From: Gemmatimonadota bacterium
GTDB lineage: Bacteria; Gemmatimonadota; Gemmatimonadetes; Palauibacterales; Palauibacteraceae
Direction of reading: 5' to 3'
NCBI GenBank assembly: GCA_021295785.1
Contig: JAGWBR010000007.1
Location: forward strand, 65,149 to 129,148
Length of the DNA stretch: 64,000 bases
Shown here: in pieces, positions 9,366-18,347 of the stretch
Layout of the letters: every line of letters begins with the position of its first letter
How positions within the stretch are numbered: the stretch's first letter is position 1
Position numbers and translations under genes: made by a program
Notes under the pieces: model-generated
Told to the model about the DNA's origin: nothing
Databases searched by the model: none
Seen by the model: only the letters and a program-made list of their open reading frames with translations

Positions 9366-10462
9366 CTTGAATCCCCGAGCGGAGCTAACCCCCCTCCCAT
9401 CAAGGGTGACGGCCAAGAGTACTTGACCGGGGGCGGTGCCGGGCACTGCCGACCCAAGGGATCGCGAAACACCAGGTCAGCGTCCTCAACAGACACGCTC
9501 CACCGGCTCTCGTGGACCAACCGGTGATGTTGCCCGCACAGAAGGACCAGGTTGTCCAGATTCGTCTCGCCGCCCTGGGCCCAAGGTCTGATGTGGTGGA
9601 TGTGAAGGTTGCGTTTCTGGAGGCAGGACGGGAAACGGCAGCTGTGCTTGTCTCTGGCCTCAACCGCCTTGCGCAGCCGCCCGGGCACAGCCCTTGACCG
9701 CCGCCCAACATCCAGAACTGACCCGTTCTGGGACCGCGTCATCTTCGTAGTAGCGGCATCGCACGCCAACCGCTCGGCCGTTCCCGCGGAAACGGGGAGG
9801 CCCTCAGTGGTCATGACCGGTCCTCCTTCCATCTGGTGCATGACGACCTCGACCATAGACCGGACTCGCTCCTCCAGGATCACGCGAAGCGCCTCCGCCC
9901 GCGAGACGCGAGACTCCTCCACACCTCGCTCCCTGGTGAGTTGGTGCTGAGCCGCGTCCAGTGCGTTTGAAAGAAGGGCCCCGACCTCCGGCGTGAGCCT
10001 CCCGCGAACCTCGTATAGGCCGTCTCCCCTGACGTGCAGGGCCAGGTACCGGCGATTCGACGCGGGTTTGGCGCCTGCTTGCCGCCATTCCCTGACCATG
10101 CGCTCTACATCCGATGCTGTCATCTTTACGGCCGCCTCGACCAGACCGGCCTCGTTGTTCTGGTCTGCGATCCGGGTCAGCGCGCGCACCTTCGAATAGG
10201 TCAGCTGTCCGCGTTCAAACGCAGCCGAAGTGGCAGGCAGGTTCGCGATCGCCCGTGCCACCCTGACCTTCTCCCGCGCGGGGCCCATCGTAATGCCCGT
10301 CTTGATGGCAAGCCATCGGGCGGGCGAATCATAACCCCTGAATCCGCCGCCCTCGTCCAACTGGCGGACAAGGGTCAGAATCTGGTAAGTGGCTGCGGCG
10401 ATCCCTGTCGACATGGCCAGGATCTTGTCTTCAAGATCGTTGATTTGTCGGTCTGATAGCAT
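9362..10462 (-). CDS. DUF222 / 13E12-type HNH endonuclease
   Basis: N-terminal LRQLDEGGGFRGYDSPARWLAIKTGI...KVRVARAIANLPATSAAFERGQLTYSKVRALTRI; C-terminal HNH LHIHHIRPWAQGGETNLDNLVLLCGQHHRLVHE. ATG at 10462 chosen. Confidence 0.9.
   Translation of the reverse strand: MLSDRQINDLEDKILAMSTGIAAATYQILTLVRQLDEGGGFRGYDSPARWLAIKTGITMGPAREKVRVARAIANLPATSAAFERGQLTYSKVRALTRIADQNNEAGLVEAAVKMTASDVERMVREWRQAGAKPASNRRYLALHVRGDGLYEVRGRLTPEVGALLSNALDAAQHQLTRERGVEESRVSRAEALRVILEERVRSMVEVVMHQMEGGPVMTTEGLPVSAGTAERLACDAATTKMTRSQNGSVLDVGRRSRAVPGRLRKAVEARDKHSCRFPSCLQKRNLHIHHIRPWAQGGETNLDNLVLLCGQHHRLVHESRWSVSVEDADLVFRDPLGRQCPAPPPVKYSWPSPLMGGGLAPLGDSS
9779..9794. repeat. Interspersed palindrome, copy 3
   Basis: CGTTCCCGCGGAAACG inside the DUF222-HNH CDS. 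Confidence 0.9.
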
Positions 10463-10607
10463 CGGTTCGGCTCCTGGTGGTTGAGTGGTTATGGACGTGG
10501 TGTGGCGTTCAGTTCCATACCACACTGTGCTCCAAGCAATCAACCAGGTCTCACAAAAAGGCGCTGTTCGCCGCCGGCACCTACCACCGGAGGTGCCCCG
10601 CTGCTGT

Positions 10608-10635
10608 CCGAGACGTTCCCGCAGGAACGTCTCGG
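10608..10635. repeat. Interspersed palindrome, copy 4 (28 bp)
   Basis: CCGAGACGTTCC-CGCA-GGAACGTCTCGG; intergenic. Confidence 0.93.
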
Positions 10636-10710
10636 AGGGCCAAGACGGGCACCTGCGGGGCGTCTGCATGTCTCCGCCCCGGTGCGCACCACTGTAGGTT
10701 AGGCGTCCCC

Positions 10711-10736
10711 CCAGCGGACGGTTCCAGCGGACGGTT
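10711..10736. repeat. 13-bp perfect tandem repeat x2
   Basis: CCAGCGGACGGTT (10711-10723) and CCAGCGGACGGTT (10724-10736), just upstream of the aminotransferase start. Confidence 0.9.
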
Positions 10737-10742
10737 CCGGGG

Positions 10743-12131
10743 GTGGCTAACCTCACAAAGACTCTCGCCGCCCCATCCCCAAAGAACGTTTTCCACACCT
10801 CTGAGGCCCAACTGAGCGAACGACCTCCAGGAGACGACCCTCCAGCATTTGAGTTCCAGCCTTACATGGCCCCGCCCGTGGGCTGGTGGTCGTTGACCAA
10901 GCCCCAACCTGATCAGTGGACCGGTTTCAATCCGGGCCGCCAATTCTTGCAATTGCCCGGCCCCACTCCGGTACCCGAATCCGTCATGGCCGCGATGACC
11001 CAGCCCATGGTGGATCCGCGAGGGAGCGCGTTTTCGTCACTTTTCCACCGCGTGCAGCATGACTTAAGGAAGCTGTTCGGGGGGCCAGACCACGTATTCC
11101 TGTACCCGGCTTCCGCGTCTGGGGCCTGGGAAGCGGCACTGATGAACACGATGCGGAGGGGTGACAAGGTCGCAGTCTGCATCAACGGGTATTTCGCCGA
11201 GCTGTGGGCAGAGACCGCCCAGCGCATGGGCTTCAAGGTCGACAAGTTGAAGGGTGATTGGAGGCTGCCGCCAGATACTGTCCGCCTGACCGAGCACCTT
11301 GCAGAGGACAAGAAGAACGAGATCAAGGCGGTAATGGTCGTTCACAACGAGACATCGACCGGGGTGATGGCCGACATCTCCGCTGTCAGAAGGGCGATGA
11401 CCGAGACCGCGCATCCAGCACTGCTCATGGTCGACGCGGTTTCCTCGCTTGGAGCTGTTCCGTTCAAGCAAAAGACGTGGGGGGTAGATGTTGCCGTTTG
11501 CGGGTCCCAGAAAGGGCTCATGCTCCCTCCAGGCCTGTCGTTTTGCGCGGCTACCCGCAAGGCGATCAACAAAGGGCCGGTGTCGATAAGGGCCTACTGG
11601 AACTGGGATACCCACCTTGAGGCCAACCAAGCTGGCCAACTGCCCTACACGCCGCCGATCGCTCTCATGTACGGGCTCGCCGAGTCGCTGCGCCGTATGG
11701 AAATGGAAAAGCTGAAGAACGTATTCAAACGGCACGACCGTCTTGCCCGCGCCACGCGCCACGCCGTGAAAAAGTGGGGACTTCAGGTGTACTGCAAGTC
11801 TGAGAAGGCACACTCACGCGCCGGCACCACAGTGTTGGTTTCCGAGGCTGCGGATTACTTGGGGATGTTGACCCATGCTCACTGGTATTTGTCGCTCGGG
11901 AGCGGGCTGGGGAAACTCCACGGGCGTGCGTTCCGGATCGGTCACCTCGGCGACGTCAATGAACTGATGCTGCTGGGGGCGCTGTCAGGGGTGGAGATGG
12001 GTCTCAGAGCCTGCAAGATCCCCGAATTCAAGCCTGGGGGTGTCCAGGCGGCGATTAGCTATCTCGGCAAGTTTGCCGTTGCGAAAACCCCACGGTACAC
12101 CCGTCGGCCACTGGACGACGCCTTTTTCTAG
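10743..12131 (+). CDS. Class V aminotransferase (alanine/serine--glyoxylate aminotransferase-like)
   Basis: LPGPTPVPESVMAAMTQPMVDPRGSAFSSLFHRV...VVHNETSTGVMADISAVRRAM...LMVDAVSSLGAVPFKQKTWGVDVAVCGSQKGLMLPPGLSFCA. Confidence 0.88.
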   Translation: MANLTKTLAAPSPKNVFHTSEAQLSERPPGDDPPAFEFQPYMAPPVGWWSLTKPQPDQWTGFNPGRQFLQLPGPTPVPESVMAAMTQPMVDPRGSAFSSLFHRVQHDLRKLFGGPDHVFLYPASASGAWEAALMNTMRRGDKVAVCINGYFAELWAETAQRMGFKVDKLKGDWRLPPDTVRLTEHLAEDKKNEIKAVMVVHNETSTGVMADISAVRRAMTETAHPALLMVDAVSSLGAVPFKQKTWGVDVAVCGSQKGLMLPPGLSFCAATRKAINKGPVSIRAYWNWDTHLEANQAGQLPYTPPIALMYGLAESLRRMEMEKLKNVFKRHDRLARATRHAVKKWGLQVYCKSEKAHSRAGTTVLVSEAADYLGMLTHAHWYLSLGSGLGKLHGRAFRIGHLGDVNELMLLGALSGVEMGLRACKIPEFKPGGVQAAISYLGKFAVAKTPRYTRRPLDDAFF

Positions 12132-12144
12132 GGAGAAATCACAG

Positions 12145-13323
12145 TTGCAACACCCCGATGCACGAAGCCGGGAATTGGCGACCAACGCGATCCACGCTGG
12201 AGGGAAACAACTCCACCCGGAGCGAGCCGTTGTCACCCCGATCTACCAGAGCAGCAACTATCTGTTCGCGGGGGAGGATTACCACCAGCTGGGTTACATC
12301 CGCCTCAGTACAACCCCGAACCACCGCGTTCTGGCGGCGCGCATCGCCGCCTTGGAGTGGACCGAGAGCGCTCTGGTTCTGGGGAGCGGGATGGCAGCCA
12401 TCAGCGGTACGCTGCTGAGCTTGCTCGGTACGGGCGACCATCTGCTCGCCCAGGGCAATCTGTATGGGGGAACGGCGACTCTGCTGCACAGAGAATTTCC
12501 GAAATGGGGCATCACCCATACCTCGATCGACGCCCAGCGCCCGGACAGTTGGGCGGCCGCCGTACGGCCCGCGACCCGCGTTGTATACGTGGAGACCATG
12601 ACCAACCCGCTACTGGAAGTGGCCGACCACCTGGAGGTAGTTGAGTTCGCCAAGGGAAATGGGCTGGTGTCCGTGATCGACAACACCTTCGCCTCGCCCG
12701 TTGGGTTCCGCCCTGCCGAGATCGGTTACGACATCGTTGTGGAGAGCTGCACGAAGTTCATGAGCGGACACTCCGATATCGTGGCCGGTTCGGTAGCTGG
12801 TTCGGGCGAACACGTGGCGGCCATCAAGCACACCCAGGACCACCTTGGGGGCGCCCTGGATCCCCATGCGGCATTTCTGCTGGAACGCGGGCTGAAGACC
12901 CTGGAGGTCCGGGTCAGGGAACAGACCCGCACGGCGGGACTACTCGCGCGGATGCTGGAGGGACACGCGGCGGTCAGCCGCGTCTACTACACGGGCCTTG
13001 AGAGTCACCCTCAACACTCACGCGCCAGTCAGCTTTTTCACGGGCACGGGGGGATGCTCTCGCTGGAGCTGGTCGGGGGCTTGGAAGCGGCCAGCCGGTT
13101 CTCGGCTGCCGTCGAGATCCCGACAGTCGCCGTCAGCCTCGGTGGACCGGAATCGCTGGTTATCCGGCCGGCGGCAACTAGCCACGCGGGTCTCGCCCCG
13201 GAGGAACGGGAGGCGAGCGGAATCACTGATGGCCTGATTCGGTTCTCGACCGGGCTGGAGAATGCCGATGACTTGTTGGACGATATTGATCGGGCACTGC
13301 GGTTATCGCAGCAACAGGGTTGA
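12145..13323 (+). CDS. Cys/Met metabolism PLP-dependent enzyme (cystathionine gamma-synthase/lyase-like)
   Basis: TNAIHAGG...AVVTPIYQSSNYLF...LEWTESALVLGSGMAAISGTLLSLL...YVETMTNPLLEVADL-like...IDNTFASP...SCTKFMSGHSDIVAGSV; TTG start after gggagaa. Confidence 0.9.
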   Translation: MQHPDARSRELATNAIHAGGKQLHPERAVVTPIYQSSNYLFAGEDYHQLGYIRLSTTPNHRVLAARIAALEWTESALVLGSGMAAISGTLLSLLGTGDHLLAQGNLYGGTATLLHREFPKWGITHTSIDAQRPDSWAAAVRPATRVVYVETMTNPLLEVADHLEVVEFAKGNGLVSVIDNTFASPVGFRPAEIGYDIVVESCTKFMSGHSDIVAGSVAGSGEHVAAIKHTQDHLGGALDPHAAFLLERGLKTLEVRVREQTRTAGLLARMLEGHAAVSRVYYTGLESHPQHSRASQLFHGHGGMLSLELVGGLEAASRFSAAVEIPTVAVSLGGPESLVIRPAATSHAGLAPEEREASGITDGLIRFSTGLENADDLLDDIDRALRLSQQQG

Positions 13324-13405
13324 TGTCGCGACGGGACTTGAGCAGAAAACACCAGCCCGCTCGGTCGCGCCCAATACGACGTCCCCGGACCTGGGCCCGG
13401 GCTCT

Positions 13406-13427
13406 GGACGTTCCCGCGGGAACGTCC
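13406..13427. repeat. Interspersed palindrome, copy 5 (22 bp perfect)
   Basis: GGACGTTCCCGCGGGAACGTCC; intergenic, upstream of the M14 peptidase. Confidence 0.95.
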
Positions 13428-13441
13428 CCGCCCGAGTTTTC

Positions 13442-16330
13442 ATGACCGGAATAGAGGACGGAGCCGCGCAGGCCCGCTCCAAGGAGCCGATTGTGGAAGA
13501 GAACCGCCGCAAAGATCTGGTTTGCCCCGGCGTCCGCGTAGGTATCGTATCGGCTCTGGTCCTTGTGTCGGTAACCGCCAGCCAGCCGCTCCACGCTCAG
13601 CAGGACGCCGGCCTCCCGGCGGGAGAGGACTTGCCCACCCCGGAGTCGGTGCTGGGCCAGCGCGTGGGCGCCGACTTCTTTCTCGCGACCTGGGAACAAT
13701 CACTGGAGTACCTGCGGGCCCTGGATGCGGCCAGCGACAGGATTGAGCTGAGGGAGGTCGGAGAGTCCTCGCTTGGCCGACCGGTATACCTCGCCCTGAT
13801 ATCCAGCGCCGCCAACCTCGCCGACATCGACCGGCACCGGGACATCGCCCTTCGTCTTGCCCACCCCAAGGGGCTTACCGAACCTGAAGCCAGGGAGCTC
13901 GCCGATGAGGGGCGGGCAATCGTGTGGATTGACGGCGGTCTGCACGCCAGTGAAGTCGCCCACGGCCAGCACACAATCCAACTGGCCTACGACTTGGTGG
14001 CAGGACGAGACCCGATCACCGGGTCGGGGAGCGCAGAAATTGCGGCGATATTGGACAACGTCATCCTGATGCTCTGGCCGTCCATCAACCCTGACGGGCA
14101 AACGATGGTGGCCGATTGGTACCGGAAGAACCTGGGGACCCCGTATGAGGTCGCGCCCATGCCGTTTCTCTACCAGAAGTACATCGGGCACGACAACAAT
14201 CGCGACGGGTACATGGTCAATCAGATCGAGTCGCGGTACACGACCCGGGTGGCGCGCGAGTGGGAACCCCAGATCCTGTACAACCATCACCAGTCCTCGC
14301 CATTCCCAACACGTATCTGGATTCCCCCTTTCGCCGAGCCGATCAGTCCGCACGTGCACCCGCTGATGTGGCGGACCGTGAACCTGATGGGCATGGCAAT
14401 GGCCCAGGCACTTGAGGAGCGGGGCCAGACAGGGGCCACTCACATGGGCACCGGTTTCGACAACTGGTACCCGGGGTTCATGGACCACGCGCACAACTTC
14501 CACAACGTCGCTTCGTTCCTTACCGAAACGGCGCTTTACCGGTACGCTACGCCCGGCTTCTACACGATCAGCGACTTTCCGGGCGATACCCGGGAGCTTC
14601 GACCCCGGTCGCTGTATTCCAGTCCGTGGAAGGGTGGTTGGTGGCGCTTGCGGGACGCAGTCGACTACATGCTGACAGCCTCGGTGTCAGTGCTGGATTT
14701 CGCTGCCAAGTACCGCACCGATGTCTTGTACAACCGGTACCAGGCAGGTCGCGACATCATTGAGCAGTACCGAACGGCCCCGCCTTACGCATACTTCATT
14801 CATCAGGACCAACGCGATCCCGTTGCCGCCGTAGAATTGCTGCGCCGGCTCGCATTCAACGGTATTGAGGTGGGCCAACTCGCCAGCGAGGTCGAGCACG
14901 ACGGAATCCGGCATTCCGCCGGAACGTGGGTCATCATGATGGACCAGGAGTTTGCCAATTTCGTCCGGCAGCTGTTCGAAATTCAACAGTACCCGGACCT
15001 GCGTGAGTACCCCGAAGGTCCGCCGGACCAACCGTACGACGTAGCCGGGTGGACCTTGCCGCTGCAGATGGGAGTTAGCCTGGTCGCCGCCCAGTCCCCC
15101 CTTCCGACCCAGGTTCGGGACGCGGTTCGGGAGCTTGGCCGGCCCGTGGCGACGGACCCCGCGGAGCAGGAAGGACGTTCCCGCAGGAACGTTTCAGCGG
15201 CTGAGGGGGCGGCGTTCGATTCGCCCCGGGGCATCGGGTTTGACTCTCACCCGGTCGCCAGCGCCATTGTGCCGCCTCCCGGCGAAGTGAGTGGCAGTGG
15301 CCCGGCCCTTCATCTTGACCCCGGTCAGAACAACACCTTCAAGGCACTGAACCGGGCTTGGTCCGCCGGTGCCGGAGTCGGTTATGACGCCCAGGCTCAA
15401 GCATATGCCGTGACCGGCCTGTCATGGGCCGCCGAGCAGGCCATGGTGGATTCCCTGGCGTTGAGGGCCACCCGGGGCCCGGCGGGGATCCGGCTCACCC
15501 GGCCAAGGATTGGGCTGTACCGCCCGTGGCGAGCGAGTATGGACGAGGGATGGACGCGGTGGCTTCTTGAGCGGTACGATTTTGAATTCGCCAGCCTCAG
15601 GAACGCGGACGTGTTGGCCGGGGGCCTTCGGGGCAGGTACGATGTGATCATCATTCCCGACATGTCCGGGGGCACGATTAGGGAGGGATATGCAAAGGGT
15701 TCTGTCCCTCCCCGCTACGCCGGTGGGCTTGGAGATGCTGGGGTGCGCGAGCTGGAGGTTTTCGTTGAAGAGGGGGGGACGTTGGTCGCGATCAACAACG
15801 GGGCAAGGTTCGCGGTTGGTGCATTCCACCTGCGGGTCCGTGACGTGACCCAGGGGCTCAGCCGGTTGGAGTACTTTCAGAGCGGGTCGATAGTCTCGAT
15901 GGAGACGGATCCTAGCCATCCGGTGATGGCCGGGGTTGGCCCTCGGCGCGTTCCCGCGGGAACGTCTGCGGCCGCCATCGTTGTTGAGGGGAGCCCGGCC
16001 TTCGAGCTGTTGGACGGATTCGAGGGACGCGTCATGGCCAGGTTTGACAGCGACGGGTCCCCCCTGCTGTCGGGCTACCTGTTGGGGGAGGAACATATCC
16101 AGGGGTACGCATCCGCCGTCGATGTCAGGAAGGGTAAAGGCCGAGTGCTGCTTCTCGGCATGAGACCCCAGTGGCGGGGGCAGCCGTTCGGGAACTTCCC
16201 GATTCTGTTCGGCGCTGCCCTCTTCACCGAACAACTCGCCGGGACCGTACCTCAAACATCGGATTTCACAGCAACTTCGGGAGGGGATGCCACTGATGCT
16301 GAGACGGGAACGCCCAGACCGCGGTTCTAG
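13442..16330 (+). CDS. M14-family zinc carboxypeptidase, secreted
   Basis: Signal peptide VGIVSALVLVSVTASQPLHAQ; IELREVGESSLGRPVYLALISS; IVWIDGGLHASEVAHGQHTIQLAY; PSINPDGQTMVADWYRKN. Confidence 0.85.
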   Translation: MTGIEDGAAQARSKEPIVEENRRKDLVCPGVRVGIVSALVLVSVTASQPLHAQQDAGLPAGEDLPTPESVLGQRVGADFFLATWEQSLEYLRALDAASDRIELREVGESSLGRPVYLALISSAANLADIDRHRDIALRLAHPKGLTEPEARELADEGRAIVWIDGGLHASEVAHGQHTIQLAYDLVAGRDPITGSGSAEIAAILDNVILMLWPSINPDGQTMVADWYRKNLGTPYEVAPMPFLYQKYIGHDNNRDGYMVNQIESRYTTRVAREWEPQILYNHHQSSPFPTRIWIPPFAEPISPHVHPLMWRTVNLMGMAMAQALEERGQTGATHMGTGFDNWYPGFMDHAHNFHNVASFLTETALYRYATPGFYTISDFPGDTRELRPRSLYSSPWKGGWWRLRDAVDYMLTASVSVLDFAAKYRTDVLYNRYQAGRDIIEQYRTAPPYAYFIHQDQRDPVAAVELLRRLAFNGIEVGQLASEVEHDGIRHSAGTWVIMMDQEFANFVRQLFEIQQYPDLREYPEGPPDQPYDVAGWTLPLQMGVSLVAAQSPLPTQVRDAVRELGRPVATDPAEQEGRSRRNVSAAEGAAFDSPRGIGFDSHPVASAIVPPPGEVSGSGPALHLDPGQNNTFKALNRAWSAGAGVGYDAQAQAYAVTGLSWAAEQAMVDSLALRATRGPAGIRLTRPRIGLYRPWRASMDEGWTRWLLERYDFEFASLRNADVLAGGLRGRYDVIIIPDMSGGTIREGYAKGSVPPRYAGGLGDAGVRELEVFVEEGGTLVAINNGARFAVGAFHLRVRDVTQGLSRLEYFQSGSIVSMETDPSHPVMAGVGPRRVPAGTSAAAIVVEGSPAFELLDGFEGRVMARFDSDGSPLLSGYLLGEEHIQGYASAVDVRKGKGRVLLLGMRPQWRGQPFGNFPILFGAALFTEQLAGTVPQTSDFTATSGGDATDAETGTPRPRF
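15175..15192. repeat. Interspersed palindrome, copy 6
   Basis: ACGTTCCCGCAGGAACGT in the M14 CDS (GRSRRNVS). Confidence 0.9.
15949..15964. repeat. Interspersed palindrome, copy 7
   Basis: CGTTCCCGCGGGAACG in the M14 CDS (RVPAGTS). Confidence 0.93.
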
Positions 16331-16376
16331 CAGAAAACCGGTGGGGATCGCAAAGCAAGGGAGGAGGGGAACACCG

Positions 16377-16838
16377 TTGCAAACCAAAAAGGAGGAGCCG
16401 GGGCGCCTGGAGTCGATCTGGGTCAAGCCCGCTCGAAGGGTCCCAATGCGGCCTGCGCAGTCTGCCCGGTTGATTGAGGGGCGGGGCATTGAGGGGAACG
16501 TCGACCGCGGGGGCAAACGTCAAGTGACCGTCCTCGACCAGAGCGCCTGGGGTGCGGCTGCGGCCGAGGCAGGGGCGGAGGGTCTGGGGCCCGAGGCCCG
16601 ACGGGCGAATCTGGTTGTGTCCGGCGTTGACCTTGAGGGGTCAGCCGGGAACGTGCTGCGGGTCGGTAACGTCCGACTTGAGGTGCACGGTGAGACCAGA
16701 CCTTGCGAACGGATGGACGAAGCTGCGGCGGGAATGCGCCAGGCGCTGGACCCGGCCTGGCGGGGTGGCGTCTACGCGACCGTCGGCCAGAGCGGCGAGA
16801 TTGCAGTTGGTGCCCCCGTCGAACTGGTTGGGCAGTGA
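16377..16838 (+). CDS. MOSC-domain protein
   Basis: LESIWVKPARRVPMRPAQSARLIEGRGIEGNVDRGGKRQVTVLDQSAW...ARRANLVVSGVDLEG...LRVGNVRLEVHGETRPCERMDE. Confidence 0.8.
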   Translation: MQTKKEEPGRLESIWVKPARRVPMRPAQSARLIEGRGIEGNVDRGGKRQVTVLDQSAWGAAAAEAGAEGLGPEARRANLVVSGVDLEGSAGNVLRVGNVRLEVHGETRPCERMDEAAAGMRQALDPAWRGGVYATVGQSGEIAVGAPVELVGQ

Positions 16839-17287
16839 ATCCCAAACCCCCGCCTGCGGGTGGTCAGTCAGAAGAAGGCCGCCCCAAAACCTTGTTCGAA
16901 CAAATTCAAGACGCGCTGGACCAGCCGGCGGGTTCGCGCGAGCGGGTTCGCGCTTTGCTCGCCGTTTTGGAGAAAGTGCTGGCGCGCTTGCCCGGGGTGC
17001 CGCCCAGCCGCGGCATGCCGGGCGCGGAAGCAATCGCGGAACTTGAGAGTATCCTGAAACAGGAAGGGTCTGAACCGGAGGCCCGCGACTTGTTGGCCTA
17101 CATGGAGGTTTTGCTGGAGGATCTGGTGCAAACCGCCAAGGACAGTCTGCTGGCGGTGGAGGGTGGACCGTCAACCAACGGGTACCACGGGCCGATCGAT
17201 CTCGGGATCTCGCCAAAGAACGGTGCTCCGGGGGACTTTCTGCCAGGAACAGGCGACGGGCCCTGGCCCTCCGCAGAGAAAAATTGA
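16835..17287 (+). CDS. Hypothetical protein
   Basis: Open frame KTLFEQIQDALDQPAGSRERVRALLAVLEKVLARLPGVPPSRG...; coupled start after the MOSC gene; no family recognised. Confidence 0.5.
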   Translation: MNPKPPPAGGQSEEGRPKTLFEQIQDALDQPAGSRERVRALLAVLEKVLARLPGVPPSRGMPGAEAIAELESILKQEGSEPEARDLLAYMEVLLEDLVQTAKDSLLAVEGGPSTNGYHGPIDLGISPKNGAPGDFLPGTGDGPWPSAEKN

Positions 17288-17302
17288 ACCGGTTCTGGCC
17301 GA

Positions 17303-18274
17303 TCAGGTCTCGTCAGATTGGGGCCGCTCGCCGGCCTTGACCTCTTCCCAAAGTTCGTCTAGTTGGTCAAGCGACGCACCGGCGGGATCGATACTGCGCC
17401 CGGCGGCCAGAAGAAGCATCTTGCGGCAGCGGGACTCGAACCTGGCGTTGGCCCGGATGAGTGCGTTCGCCGGGTGAGCGCCCGCTATTCGTATCGCGTT
17501 GATGGAAGCGAAGAGCAGATCTCCCGCCTCGGCGTCCACACGGCTGCTGTGCGTAACGGCACCGTCCAGTTCGGCCGCTTCGGTTAGTTCGGATGCTTCC
17601 TCGGCAACCTTGGCCAGGGGGCCTGCCAAGTCAGGCCAGTCGAACCCCAGTGCAGCCATCCGGTCCTGCAGCCGCGCCGACCGACTCAGCGGGTCCAGGC
17701 CTGTTGCCATCCCTTCGAAGGGGTCCAAGGCGCGCGGTCGTTCGGGCTCGTCCCGCGAACCACCCCCACCGCCGGCCTGTTCGCGACGTTCGGCCGCTTT
17801 CATTGCCTCCCAGTCCGGCGGTGATTCCGCCGTCCCGAACACATGCGGATGGCGCCGGACCATCTTCGCCTCAAGCGATCCTACTACGGTCTCGGCGTCG
17901 AATGCCCCGCGTTCTTCCCCCAGGACGATCTGGAAGGCCACGTTGAGCAGCAGATCGCCGAGTTCGGTTGCCAGTCCGGGGTCGTCTCCGTTCGCGATAG
18001 CTTCCGCGCACTCGTGAGCCTCCTCAAGGAGATAAGGACGAAGGCTCTCGGGTGTTTGCTTGGCGTCCCACGGGCAGTGGGTGCGCAGGCACCGGACCAG
18101 GGCCACCGCACGCCCCAGCACGGTGTCGCCCGTCTGCACCGGGGCAAGATCTTGAAGTTGGTCGGGCACGCGATCGTCCCTGCCCCCCCCGGGACGAACG
18201 CCGGGTTTATCAGGCGGTGGCGGGCCGGCCCGGGTTTGTCCCAATGTCGGGTTGGCGGGTTCAGGTCGGGTCAT
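17303..18274 (-). CDS. mazG: Nucleoside triphosphate pyrophosphohydrolase MazG
   Basis: RTHCPWDAKQTPESLRPYLLEEAHECAEAIANGDDPGLATELGDLLLNVAFQIVLGEE...KMVRRHPHVF. Confidence 0.9.
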   Translation of the reverse strand: MTRPEPANPTLGQTRAGPPPPDKPGVRPGGGRDDRVPDQLQDLAPVQTGDTVLGRAVALVRCLRTHCPWDAKQTPESLRPYLLEEAHECAEAIANGDDPGLATELGDLLLNVAFQIVLGEERGAFDAETVVGSLEAKMVRRHPHVFGTAESPPDWEAMKAAERREQAGGGGGSRDEPERPRALDPFEGMATGLDPLSRSARLQDRMAALGFDWPDLAGPLAKVAEEASELTEAAELDGAVTHSSRVDAEAGDLLFASINAIRIAGAHPANALIRANARFESRCRKMLLLAAGRSIDPAGASLDQLDELWEEVKAGERPQSDET

Positions 18275-18347
18275 GCGGATCCAGAGGGGGCGGTTTGAGC
18301 TTCGCCCGGCGGGAAACACGCACCCGCCGGCGGGCGGCGGGAAACTA

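Noticed and set aside
13700-14503. 267-aa minus-strand ORF
   Set aside because: Antisense to the M14 peptidase; high-GC shadow ORF.
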